Shown here piece after piece: positions 45,301-57,769 of a stretch of DNA of 64,000 bases. This DNA is from Monocercomonoides exilis (taxonomy: Eukaryota; Preaxostyla; Oxymonadida; Polymastigidae). The stretch lies in the NCBI GenBank assembly GCA_001643675.2, contig LSRY02000034.1, forward strand, positions 992,001 through 1,056,000, given 5' to 3'. The translations under genes and the position numbers were made by a program. Positions within the stretch are counted from its first letter, which is position 1. Every line of letters begins with the position of its first letter. A model generated the notes under the pieces. That model saw only the letters and a list, made by a program, of their open reading frames with translations, was not told where the DNA came from and ran no database searches.

Positions 45301-48300
45301 ACACTTCTCTGTTGGATCGAATGATGGCAGTGGTGGACCAGGTGAAGGAAGGAGATGAGGATGAGGAGGAGGAGGAAGAGAAAGAGAAAGAGAAAGAGAA
45401 GAAGACAGGGAAGCAAGCTGAGAAAGCGGAGAGGAAAGAAATCGAAGAGAAAATAAAGAGATTCAAAAGGATGAAGATGCAAAACAAAGAAAGAATCCAA
45501 AAGTTGCACAATCTTGTTTTCCCACCTGCTTTGCAGACTCCGTCTTCTTCGTTTATTCCTCCGAATCTTTTAGCTACTGCCTTTCCGAATGAGCAAGATA
45601 AAACTTTATCATCATCATCATCGCCATCAGCTTCAGCAAAAGAGAAAGAGAAAGAGTCAGAATCAAACACGCGAATGATCCATTCAGAAATATCTTTCCT
45701 CCGAACAGAGTTCAAAATTATCGTTTCTCTCTTAAAATACGCCAATGTTGCTTATCTTCCTCCGCCATACTCACTCCAATCAAGCACTTCTCCTCTTCAT
45801 CTTCATTCTTCTTCTTCTTCCTCTTTCACTTCTTCCTCTTTCTCTCTCCAAAAGCCACTTGCCCTTCCTTCTGCTTCTCTTGTCCGCCCCTGGCGAGAGC
45901 GAGGCCTGTCTCTCTCTTCATTCATCCTTCCTTCTTATCACCCACGTGCCAGGTTTCCCTCTCTTTACACACTTCATCCAGCATCTTTGTCATTCTTCAT
46001 CAAACACACACAGCATGTGAGTGGAGTCACATTCAACTGGGAAAGAATTAAGAAGAAGATGATCAAAGAGGACGAGATGGATCAGGAAGAAGTTGAGAAA
46101 TCGAATAATTTTATGTCTTCTTCTTCTTCTTCTCAGTTCAATGGAACAGAAAATGGATTGAACGACAGCCAACAGAAGAAGAAGAAGAAGAAGCCGTTGG
46201 ATTTGAGTGGAGGCGACAGGCTAGAAAGAATCGTGCCATTTCGCCGTTTTGGAACAAAAGCAGACAGAAGCCGGCTTTTGAAGATGAAGAACGAGAAGAA
46301 AAGCATCAGCGAAATGAATGCAGAGCTGATGATATCGAAAATGAGAGGGGTGAAAGGGATGAGTGGTATAGGGACATCAGAAGAGGAGGAGGAGAAGAAG
46401 AAAGGAAAAGAAAGTAAAGAGATTTCTTCTTCTTCTTCTTCTTCTTTGAGTGGAAATTCATCATTGAATGGAATAAATGCTCGATTTGGAAGTGGAAGAG
46501 AACCAAACACACAACAAGGAGCACAAAATGCTCGTGTGAATGATCCATTCATGGAACTGTTCAGCAGAATGAACATTAACGTCAACGTAAAACCTGTTCA
46601 GAACAAGCAAAATACTTCTAATTCAACTTCAATCCCTGTTTCTTCTTCATCTTCTTCTTCTCTTTCATCGTCTTCTTCAACCACTTCATCATCATCAACT
46701 TCATCATCATCACCAACAACCCAACAACCTCTCCTTCAAGCCCAACCTCCAGCAACTGATCCTCTTCCCTTGCCTTCAGTCATCAAAGAGATCAAAGCGC
46801 AAGTCTTCTCTTTCCTCTCCAGACAGCCGTCGCGTGTGCTGAATGTGGAGAATGCTCTGTTTGTGTCACACAGATACCATCCATTCACACTTCCTTCAGC
46901 TGCATTGATAGACAGAGAAGAGACAGACAGACAGAGAGACATGCAGAACGAGAGGAGAGGAGGAGGAGGAGGAGGAGGGTACTGGGGAAGCAGTGGCAAT
47001 AACAGCTATGGAAGATCAGGAAGGCCGCAACACGCAGGGATTGGATACAACAATGAAAGGAACACACAACATCAATCAAACCAGTCTAATTTTGTCAGCA
47101 GTCAAGGAGATTCTGGAAGCTATTGGGGCAGTCAGAAATCAAAGACATCAATTGAACGGCCTCTTTCTCTTGCTGATCCTTCTTCTTCTTCAATCTCAAC
47201 AACCTCGTTTTCTTTCCCTGCCTCTGTGACAATTCCTCCATTGCATCTTTCGTATCTCCTTCGCTTTCTTGTTGGAGCTGTTGTGTACTTCAACTATCCT
47301 CATCTGAGACCAGGGAGAGTGTGCAGAGTGGAGGCAAAGGGAATTGGCGGTTGGGTGCTCAATCCGAAGGCGTTGAAGGAAGAAGAAGAAGAGGAGGAAG
47401 AAGAAGAGGATGAGGAAGATGTTAATGAGGAGGGAGAAGAGGAAGAAGGAGAAGATGGATATGGAGCTAATTATAAGGATGGATCAGCAAATATGACTAA
47501 TAAATACAACTCAGCCGAGCAGAAGAAGAAAAGAGAGGCAGCAAGAATTCGAAGGCTGGCGAAGATGGAAGAGAGAGACGAGGAAGATGTGATGCAGAGA
47601 TTGGAGCTTGTCGACGAGAGCGAAGACGATTCTGTGTTTGAACTCGACGAAAACGATAAGCAAATAGCAAACGGAACAGCAAACAATACAACTTCATCAT
47701 CTTCTGCTAATAATAATAATAACAATAATATAAAGCAAAGCAAAGCTGCTTCTTCCTATTCCTTGAAGTCCAATCCCACACCCGATCCTTTCTTCCCCAA
47801 TTCCATTCTGTCTTTCATTCCCCCCAAGCGCAAAGCGAAAATCCTGCGCCGTTCTCTTCCTCTGGAGACATCTTCTCAATTGGAACACCATTCAGTCTCA
47901 ATCAACCCGATGGCTGTGCAGAACCCATGGAATCAGCAGCAGAAGGCATCAGCTCAGACAACTTCACAGGCAAAAGGAGGGTTTGCTGCTAAACAACAAA
48001 TGTATTCATCATCATCTTCTTCTTCATCTCCCTCTCAAAATGCCCCTTCTCCTTATTCCACCACACACACACGGGAGTCCAAAGAAGATGTGGCAGAGTT
48101 TGTGTCGAGGTGTGAGAGTCTGAAGCAGCAGCTGCTGCAGAGAAGAGGGATGGAGATAGGCGATGTGAATGTGCTGTGTTATGTGCAGCCGCTGGTTGCG
48201 ATGAAAGTGGAGGAGAAAGCAGAGAAGAAGAAGAGGAGGAAGGGGAGGAAGGGGAGAGGGAACGGGAAGAGGAGTGGAGGAAGTGAAATGAATGAGGGAG

Positions 48301-51300
48301 GAAATGATTATTATGATGAAGAAGGAGACGATTCAGAAAATGATGAAGACGATGAGGAAGAAGAAGGCAAAACGAACAAAGCAGACTGGAAGAAGCCGAA
48401 GAAGACGTCAGGAGGAAGAAGAGGAGGGAAGAATGGAATTGGATTGTGTGTCATTTCTGACAAGTCGAAAGAGGTTGTGAATGTGAATGAGGCAGACGAA
48501 GAGGAAAGGCTGCTGAATGAAGCGAGAAGGCAGCAGCAGAAGAAGAAAGCAGAAGAGATGAGGAAGAAGAAGAAAGCAGAGGAGGAAGAGAAGAGAAAGA
48601 AGGAGCAATTGAACAATGCTGCTTCTTCTTCATCAGCTGACTCAGTACAAAATAAAATGAAACATAAACGTCATATTTTGTCAACTGATTCTTCATCTCT
48701 TTCTCTTCTTTCATCATCTTCTTCTTCAATGAGCCATCTTCGTGTTGTTCCTGAATACGACGATGGAGGCATTGTGTGTGTTCCCATTCAGCTTTTAACA
48801 GCTCTGCCTGTTGTGGATGATGGAAGGTTTATTGATCTGACGAGGAAGAGGAGGGAAATGCTGATAGTGGCAGAGCGGATGGAGGAGGAGAAGAAGCTGA
48901 TGAAGATCAGAGAAGAGAGAAGGAAGAAGAGAGAGGAAGAGGCAGAGAAGATGAAGATACTCACAAAGCAGTTTGGGTTGAGCTTGGGAATTGGAACAGG
49001 AATAACATCAGAAACTGTGAAAAGCGAGGAAAAGAAGGAGAAAGATGAAAAAGGAAAAGGAAAAGGAAAAGTTGAAGAGAGCGATGAAGATGATGATGAA
49101 GAGGAGGAAGAAGAATTATTGGGAAAAGAAACTGAAAATGTAGAAAAATCAAAAGAAGGCAAACTAAAAGAAGAAGACGATGAAGACGAAGAAGAAGATG
49201 AAAGCGACAACCGTATCACTTCATCAGCGTCTGCTGCAGCGCTTTCGACTGAATCAGCCGGTTTGAATGACATTCGCCATCTGTTTGATGTTGGGAGGCT
49301 TGTTGTTGTTGGAGGGACAGGAGTGGAAGTGCTGTCAGTGACAGCAGTGAGAGAGAAGACTGTGAGGAGGAAGGAGAAGAGGAAGAGATGGGTGCAGAAG
49401 GAGAAGGAGCAAAAGGAGAAGGAGAAAGAGAAGGCAGATGAGAAAGGAGAAGAGAAAGCAAATGAATCAGAAGCCACAGCAGTGTCAGTTGAAGAGGAAG
49501 AGTATGAAGAAGAGATTGTTGACACGAAGACAGAAAAAGCGCCTCAGCCGATTCTGTCTATACCCCATCCGCTTGCTCTGCTGGGTGTTGGGGGAAGAAT
49601 TGTGGCATCGCCTGAGGATGTGAGGAGGATGGACGAGAACAGCAGGAGACACAACAAGAAGATGAGGAGGAAGATGGCAAGGGAAAGGGAAAGTGGAATG
49701 GCGAATGAGAAAGGGAAAGAAGAAGAAGAAGAAGAAGAAGAAAGAGAAGAAGAGAATGAAGCAGTTTCGTCACTCTGGGACGAGGAAGATGAAGGAGACG
49801 AAGAACAAGACAAGTTGGAGTCGATGAAGATGAGAAGGAAGGCATTTCCGACAGCTTTGAAGGGAGATTGCGTGATTGTGGAGTTGGAATACAATGCTCT
49901 TGTTTATTCTGAGCATTTTGCCACTTTGAATCCATCACCAAATGATGAAGAATTAAGCTCAACATCTTCTTCTTCTTCTTCTTCTTCTCATTTCACTCCA
50001 AACATCTACTCAAACATCCCTCCCTCTCTCATTCGTGCACACATTGTATCTCATTCGTGTCCTTCTTCTTATCTGCCTGCTTTTCCTTCTCTTCCTTCTC
50101 TTCTTAACAAACAGTCAGAGAAAGACAGTTCTGATGCCTCATCTCCTCCTCATGTGTCCATCCATCCGTATCATTCATTTCTTTCCTCTTTCTCTTCTTC
50201 TCTTTCTTCTTCCTTCACTCTTTCTCCCCTCTCCTCCCACAGCTCTTCTCTTCTCCCTCCTCCTTTCTCTCTCTTCACCAAGTTCCTCTCTCCGTTCACA
50301 CCCGAAGCACAGAACTGGTACACCCTCGACGAAGCTGCTGCCATTGTTGGGACGACTCCTGTTGCCATTGCTTGCCTCACCAGCGTGTTTGTGGTGACTG
50401 TGAGGAACTTCTCATTCAATGCGTTTTCGGCAAAGGGGAAAGGAAAAGAGAAGGAGAAAGAGAAAGAAAAGGAAAAAGAAGCAGAGAAAGATAAAGTATC
50501 AAATGGAATGGAGAAATTGAAAGCGCTTTTTGCTTCGGCGAAAGAGAAAAGCGATGGAAAAAGCACAGAAACCACACAAAATTCAGCTTCAGCCTCAAAA
50601 TTTGTTTATTCTCCTTCGCAAAAGACAGATGCACCGTCGCCTCTGACACCTCTTTCTCCTCTTTCTCCCAACAGCCAGTCAAGTCTTTCCACTCCTCCTC
50701 TGTCTCCTCCGACTTCTGCATCTTCTTCTCCTTCTTCATCGTCTTCTTCGTTGCTGGCTAATCCAAACACTGCTTCTTCTGTTTCTCCTTCTCTTCTTTC
50801 CCCTCTCACCACGCCTCCCCTTTCTCCTTCTTCTCCTTCTTCTCTTTCACCTTCTGTTTCTCCTTCTCCCTCTTCTCTTTCTCTTTCTCCTTCCTCCCCA
50901 TCTTCTGTGACTGAAATGTTCCATCCAGTTTGTGCTCCTTCTTCTTTGGCATCTGAAATGCCTCCGATGATGACAATCAACTTTGCTTTTCCTTTTTGCG
51001 ATCCAAAAACAAACATCCATTCGCCTTATTATGCACGCTTCAACTCAACCACACGTCAAGTTGATTATTCTGACGCTGCCATTGATCTTCTTCGTGAGTA
51101 CAAGACTCGTTTTCCTTCTGTTTTTTCCTTTGTTTCGTCGTCTTCGCATGTTGGCTCTTTCCTTTCGCCTTCTTCTGCTCTATCTGCCTCTGTAGCTGCT
51201 GGCCAGACCTCCTCATACATTCGCAAAGTGAATGCCACACAGATCATTCCACAAGGCACACACGAAGCATTCGATGAGCTTGTGTCATTTCTCTCGTCGG

Positions 51301-54300
51301 CGCAGAAGGAGAGGGCGATGCGGGGCTATGCAGGACACACGACGCTGATTGCGACGAAGGAAGGGGTGGAGTCGGTGATGAGGTTTTATAAGGAGACAGG
51401 GTGGGGCAGGATTGTGACGAGTGCTGATGAAGAGAGCGTGCAGAAGAAGTTTATTGATAAGAGATATAAAAATAGGAAGGGGAATGAAGAGAAAGAGAAA
51501 GAAAATGATAAAAAGATAAATGCAGTTGAAGACAAAACAACAAGCAAAGAAGCCAATGAAGACGCATCGTCTTCAAAGAATGCCTCTCGTCTCCCTCATC
51601 TTCCCCACGCCATCAACACCCCCACAAAGGCCATCCATCTGATTGTGCGAGCACGTGTCTCTCTCTCTTCTCTCATCACATCCTCCAGCGATTCTGTCAT
51701 TGGCACCTCAAAATACACAGGAGGAGAGCTCAGAGTGGGAGACAGAGTGGTAAATGTGTCATCTTCAGGTGCGGTGCCGTTCGGGCTGACTGGAACTGTC
51801 GTGTCTTCCACGACATTCACAGCGTCTGGCAGCGATGTGGAACAGCAGTTTGCTGCTTCTGGTGCTGATGAAGAGGAAGAGGAAGAGGAAGAGAGAGGAA
51901 AGGGAAAGAAGGAGAAAGAAGGGAGTGTTGGATGGCTGCAGCAGGAGGCAGCGATGAGTGGACGCACTTTTGGCTCTAAGCAGAATGAGTCTTATTCAAA
52001 TGCTCTGATCTCTTCGACTGTTCCACCAACAAATCTGAATACAAATACGAACTCTTCAAAACCACTGCCAAATCTGTTTGCTTCTGCGCTGTCAAAATAT
52101 CGCTCTTCTTCTTCTTCTTCTTCGAATTCATATTCTTCTCGTTTCCCATCATCATCCACATCATCATCATCTTCTTCTTCCTCTTCCTCTTCTTCATCTG
52201 TGTATTCCCCATCTCCACTCCGCACCTCCTCTGTCCTCTCCTCCACCCACCCGTTTCTCCTCTACCCATCCAAAAATGCTCCTTCCCCTTTAACACAGCC
52301 AGCAGGCGTGGGTGTTGACAAGTTCAGCGGCGACTCACATCTTTCACGTGCGCTGAATCCGAACCAGACAGTCGATGTTGTTTGGGATGCTCCGTTTATG
52401 AATGGCTCTGATCTGCACGGGAAGGCGCCTCTGATGCAGGGATCAGTGGCGTGTGTGAGCAGTCTGTACAGATATGCGACGTTTGTGCAGCAGAAGGAAG
52501 GGGCAAAGGGGAGAAAAGATGATGCGAATGAAGTGAATGGAAGAAGAGGAAGAGGAGGAGAAGCAGAAGGAGAAGAGGAATATCTTTATGCCCCACTTTC
52601 TGCGGAGTCTCTGTCACTTGAGGATGTTCTGAGGGAGTACAGCACATTCCAGTTGAGAGCGAAGAAGGCGTATGAAAACATTGCAGGCAGAGAAAAGATG
52701 AGATATCGAATGCTTTTGGAGAATGGGATAGATTCTGTGTCTTCAATTGTGCAGCAGGCATTCAATGAACAGTTGGTTAAACCTTCTTCTTCTTCTTCTT
52801 CTTCTTCTTCATTGACATCCTCAAAACAACGTTCTTCTTCTCGTCTTTCAGCTGATCAGTTCATTCGATCTGCGTTTTCGTTGTATCGGCTGACGTTGTG
52901 GCCGATCTTCCCCATCCCTCCCACGCAATACAAGACTGTTGGGTTCTACTCGAAACTTGCTGGAAAAAGAAGGAAAGAACTGAAGAAGACGAAGAAGGAG
53001 CTGAATGAGGGAGAAAACACAGCTGAGAAGAAAAGGCAGCTGAAGATGAAGATTCAGCAGCAGACGAAAGAAGACGCGAAGATTGTCATTCCGTTTGTGG
53101 AAGATGCTCGTCTGCCAAAAGTGCTGATGGAGTATGCAATTCGTCCACTCACCCAGAGGGAGAGGCAGAAGCCAGTGTATTTGATGCAGTCACGGTATGG
53201 AGGGTATGGAGGGTATGGAGGAAGTGTAAATGGAGGAGGAGGAGGAGGAGGAGGAATGTACAGGAGTGGAGGCTATCAGAGCAACAGTGCTGGATTCAGT
53301 TCATATTCATCGCAGCAGAGCCAGTCAAGATTCGCTTCGTCTTATTCATCGAGTGATTCTTCTGCATTGTTGTCTTCTCCTTCTTCTTCATATTCATCAT
53401 CATCATCATCTTCTTCTTCTTCTGGAAAATCAAAAGCGTCAGTTGCAATTCCACCTCCTGCCTCGCTTTTGGGAAGCAGCCAACAAAGTTCAACTTCTTC
53501 TTCTTCTTCTTCTTCTCAATTCAACTATACTCCTTCTTCATCTTCCTCTTCTTCTCCTTCCTTCAAAATAATCTCAAAACCTTCTGTTGCAATTCCGCCG
53601 CCTTCTTCTTTGCTTCCATCAAAGCCATCTTCTGCTCCTCTTCTTTCGAATCCTCAAATTTCCAAATCGAAACAAGAAGAAGCATCACAAGTTGGTTTGT
53701 TGCCAACACCAACATCTTTGCAATCATCATCATCATCATCATCTTCTTCTTCTTCTTCGTCGTCTTCTTCTCTGCTACCCACTCCATCAAGCGACTCAAA
53801 GGGAAGCACAACAGGGCGAGTGCTGACGTTTTATGAGAAGCAGCAGCTGAGAAAGAAGGAGGAAGAAGAGAGAAGAGCGAAGGAGAATGAAGGAGCAGAC
53901 AGCTCTGCGCAGACAGCTATCAACAAGAATGTGCTTCTGCCAACGCCGAAAGCAGCAAAAGAAGCAAAAGAAGCAAAAGAAGAGGAGAAAGAAAGCGAAG
54001 GAGCGAAAGAGAAGACGAAAGTGCTGTCATTTTACGAAAGGCAGAAGCTGCTGAAGGCTCAAAAGGACAGCCAAAGCAGCCAGACACAAAAACAAGAGAA
54101 TGCAAATATGACACAATCTTCATCTTCTTCAGAGGACAAAACGGTTCAGTCAGAAAATGCAGAAAAGCCACCAAAAGTGCTGTCGTTCTATGAAAGACAG
54201 CAGCTGCTGAAGAAACTGAAAGAAGAAGTGCTCAAAACAGACAAGCCATCAGCTGCTGAAGAGAAGAAGAAAGAAGAAGAAGGAGAAGAAGGAAAAGAGA

Positions 54301-57134
54301 AAGAAGCAAAAGAAGCAGACAAAGAAGGAATCTTGCCAGACGCGTCAGCAAAGCCGCTTGCCAAGCCGTTATCGTTCTATGAAAGACAGCAGCTGAGGAA
54401 GAAAGAGCAGGAAGAGAAGAAGAAGAAGATGCAGCAAGAAAAACAGACATCCAATGAAAGCAATGAAACACCGGTTTTGTCACCTCCTCTGTCACCACCT
54501 GTGCTTTCAAAGGAGCCAGCTGCATTGTCACTTTCCTCTTCTTCTTCCTCTTCTTCCTCTTCTTCTTCCTCTCAAACCGAAGTTCCAATTCTTCCAAAGC
54601 CGAAAGTGAGAAAGCCAACGTTTGCGTCGCAGTTGCTGGCGAAGCAGATGCGGCCGAAGAAAGAGGCGTTGATGAACCAGTCGTATCTGCTGCCGATTCC
54701 GCTGACACACACGACGCCGCTACAGAGCGAGGTGGATGAGTGGAACAGGAAGGAAGCAGAGAAGCGGGTGAAGATGTTGGAGGAGGTGAAGAAGAAGATG
54801 CTGAGCGGGGAGCTGGAGGCTGGGTTTGTGCTGGATGACGAAGATGACGAAGAAGATTACGATAATGAAGGCAATGATGCTATTGCTATCAATGGGATTG
54901 GTTTGAAGGAGAAAGATCGGATGGATTCAGAAGCAGGGAAGTTTTCGTATCAGCCGAATGTGTTTGGAGGAAAAAGCAAAACACTCAGCTTATCGAATGG
55001 AGCAGGCAAAGTAGTGGAAGACGGCAGAAGAGGAGGCAAGCAGAACAGAGGGATCACGCTGAGCATTGAGGAGGAAGAAGGGTTTGGTGGGGCAGAAGAC
55101 GAAGAGATGGCAGCGCTGCTGTCAGACACGCTGGGTCTGTCCTCGTCCAGCCAAGTTATGCCCCATCTGGTGGCCAACACTGAACTCCGCGACCGCTCAT
55201 TCGCTGCGCCGCACCTGACAGCGAGCGGACCGTCAGCCACAAAGCGATCGAAGAGGCAGAGAGAAGCAGAGCGGCAACTGAAGCAGGTGGATCGGGAGAG
55301 GATGAGCATGACAGCACAGTCTATGGTAGCAGTAGATGCGGATGCGGGAGAAGAGGAAAAGAAGAAGGAGAAGGAGAAGGCACAGCGGATGATTGAAGAG
55401 CTGTTTGCGAGTGCTGGTCTGAAGGCTGGGCTGAATCGAGAGGAGAAGCGCGTGAAGCAGCAGAAGATGGCAGAGCTGTCGAAGAAAGCATCAGAAATGG
55501 AAGCATCTGCCACAACTTCCTCAACAGCGCAGGTGATGTCGCTGATGATGGGCTCTCTTCCTCCACCACCTGCCGTTGATGCAAAGGGAAGTCAGCAAAA
55601 GAACAAGAAGAGAAACAGGGATGTGAATAATAAAGCGTCTGTAGCTGCGACTATTCCAACTCCTACTGCAAGAGTTTCTGCTCCATTGCTGCCTCCTCCA
55701 TCATTAACATCATCAACTTCATCATCTTCTTCTTATTCAACAAATGTGGATTCTTCAAACAGATTCTCTTATAATCCGATGCCTCGTTTGCCTGACAGCA
55801 CCAAAAAATCGATTGATAAAACAGAAACAGAGCAAAAAGAGAGGGAGAAAGTATTGAAATTATTGCTTTCAGCACCTCTTCCTCCGCCTCCCGTTGCAGT
55901 TCCCCTTCTGAAAACGCCACCACCTCCTCCATTGCTGACTGCTCGCTCATCATCATCATCTTCTTCTTCTGATCCTTCTTCCTCTTCCTCCACCTCACCT
56001 CAATCTCCTCCATCGAAGCTAAAGATTGACTCGCCTGTGTTTGTGCCTCGCGCCCTCCCATCAGCCGCAATGCCTCCATTGTTTGGCAGCACAGAAGCAG
56101 CAATGGCACAACCGAAGAAGGCAAAGACAAAGGCGAAGAAGACGGCAGAAGAGCTGCAGATGGAGAAAGCAGATAGAGTGATCAAAGCATCGCTTTCGAA
56201 TGATTTTGATATTCTCCGCTACACAACAGCATCTTCTGTGAAGCCGAATCTTCCTTCTTCTTCATCTTCAGGTGCAATGCCATCCAACCCAATTGGGCTG
56301 GGATATGAGCAAGACGAGCTCGACATACACGACATAGGCGAGCGGAACAAGCTGTTCTATCCACACATCGATCCCACGGTGCTGGCTGAGCAGAGGTTGA
56401 AGCAGGAAAGGAAGGAAAAGAAGGAAGAGAGAACTGGGGCAAGAATGGAAGTACAGCAAGGGATGGAAGAAGCACAGCTTTTTGTGCACATTCCAGTTGG
56501 TGACAGAGATGTGGAGATGGAAAAGGAAAAACAAGAGGAAAAGAGGAAGATGAGAGAGAAGCAGTATTTGCAGCAGCAGCAGCAACAACAACAGCAGCAG
56601 CAGCAGAGAGCGAATGATATTGGAGCGAAGCAAGGAGCATTCAGAAGCGAAGGACAAGCCCAAAACGATATGAGACGACCGACTTTGTTGCAGAAAGCTT
56701 CGATGCCTCAGCCTTTACTTTCTCTGAACCACACAAGCACAGCCAATTCAGCTGCAAAAGACAGCTTAGCTCAACCATCGCAAAGGAAAGCAGCCAGCAC
56801 GCTGCCTTCTGCCCCACAAAATGCATCTGTGTCGTCTGTGCCATCGCAGGCACGCTCTCCTTTCTCCTTCGAAATGGACGATGAATTGGATGATCCGTTT
56901 CTGTCGATGCTTCACTCGTCTTCTTCAGCTGGCACAGCTGGCTCATCTGTCTCGCAGCTGCATCATGCGTCGCTGTATAACACGCGCATTCCGCTACCTT
57001 CCTCATTTATTCAGGATCCGCACAAAAGGTGGCAGGCAGAACAGGCCAGAACAACCCAGCCTGGCGGCACTCACAGCTTGGCAAATCAGAAGTTCGCATA
57101 CAATCCATTTTTCAATACAGAGGGGAAGAAATAA
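42327..57134 (+). CDS. XRN1: Giant XRN1 5'-3' exoribonuclease (about 4879 residues)
   Basis: Exons 42327..42349 (23 nt), 42404..42468 and 42583..57134; introns of 54 bp (gtattg..gcag) and 114 bp (gttttt..attag). It degrades decapped mRNA from the 5' end. The N-terminus MGIPKLFRWISERYP and LYLDSNGIIH are canonical, and the seven metal-binding acids are present (D35, D85, E174, E176, D204, D206, D297), as are AVDGVAPRAKLNQQRSRRFR and FDSNCITPGTEFM. The second conserved region (LPFEQLLAVLP) is at about 663. Matches to later XRN1 domains are spread out: VVYFNYPHLRPGRV about 1590, SPYYARF and LLREYKTRFPSVFSF about 2843-2880, DRVVNVSSSGAVPFGLTGTV about 3083. Poly-Ser, Glu/Lys, Gly and Gln insertions triple the length of human XRN1 (about 1700). 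The C-terminal third has recurring short motifs (see findings). XRN1 rather than XRN2 because of these D-domain matches. Confidence 0.95.
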
Positions 57135-57769
57135 TTATTGAAAAGGAACTTTTTTTTGACATTCATTTCAATTTTTATCGTTTTATTTTCCATGAAAAAG
57201 TGGATGGAAATGAGTAAATGAGAAGGACAAATTATTTTCATCTGAATGAATTTTGAGTTTGTTTTTTTTTTTATTAGAAAAATGAACAGACTGATGAAAA
57301 GTGTCAGATGCCATGGAATTCTGTCTGTGGAAAAGCTTGTTTAAAAAGAAATTATTTTATTAAAAAAAAAAATGCAAACACCACTTTCACAGATTATTTG
57401 AGAAATAGAAATGAAAACGAAAAAAACTCAACAAAAAGAGAATGCTTGCTTTTGAATAATTCTTGCATCACAATTCATTGAAACAATAAAAAAAACCGAA
57501 AACAACAAATGAAATGTTGATTTATATTTCAAAAAGCTTTCAAAATCAAAATGAAGTAAATAAATCTCCAATAAATAACAGAATTGTTAGAGATGATCGC
57601 AAAACATCTGCCAAAGAATAAAATAATAAGCTTTATAGAGGAATGACAAAAGAAGTCTTTGAAACTTTCACAATTTACGATCAAAAGTCTGAATAAAAAA
57701 AAAGAGAGAGAAATAAAATAAAATAAAATAAATAAAAAAATGAAGAAAATGATATAAACACATGATTCA
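57135..57769. other. Spacer 3' of XRN1
   Basis: AT-rich 3' flank between XRN1 and family copy 6, which converge here. No other feature. Confidence 0.5.
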
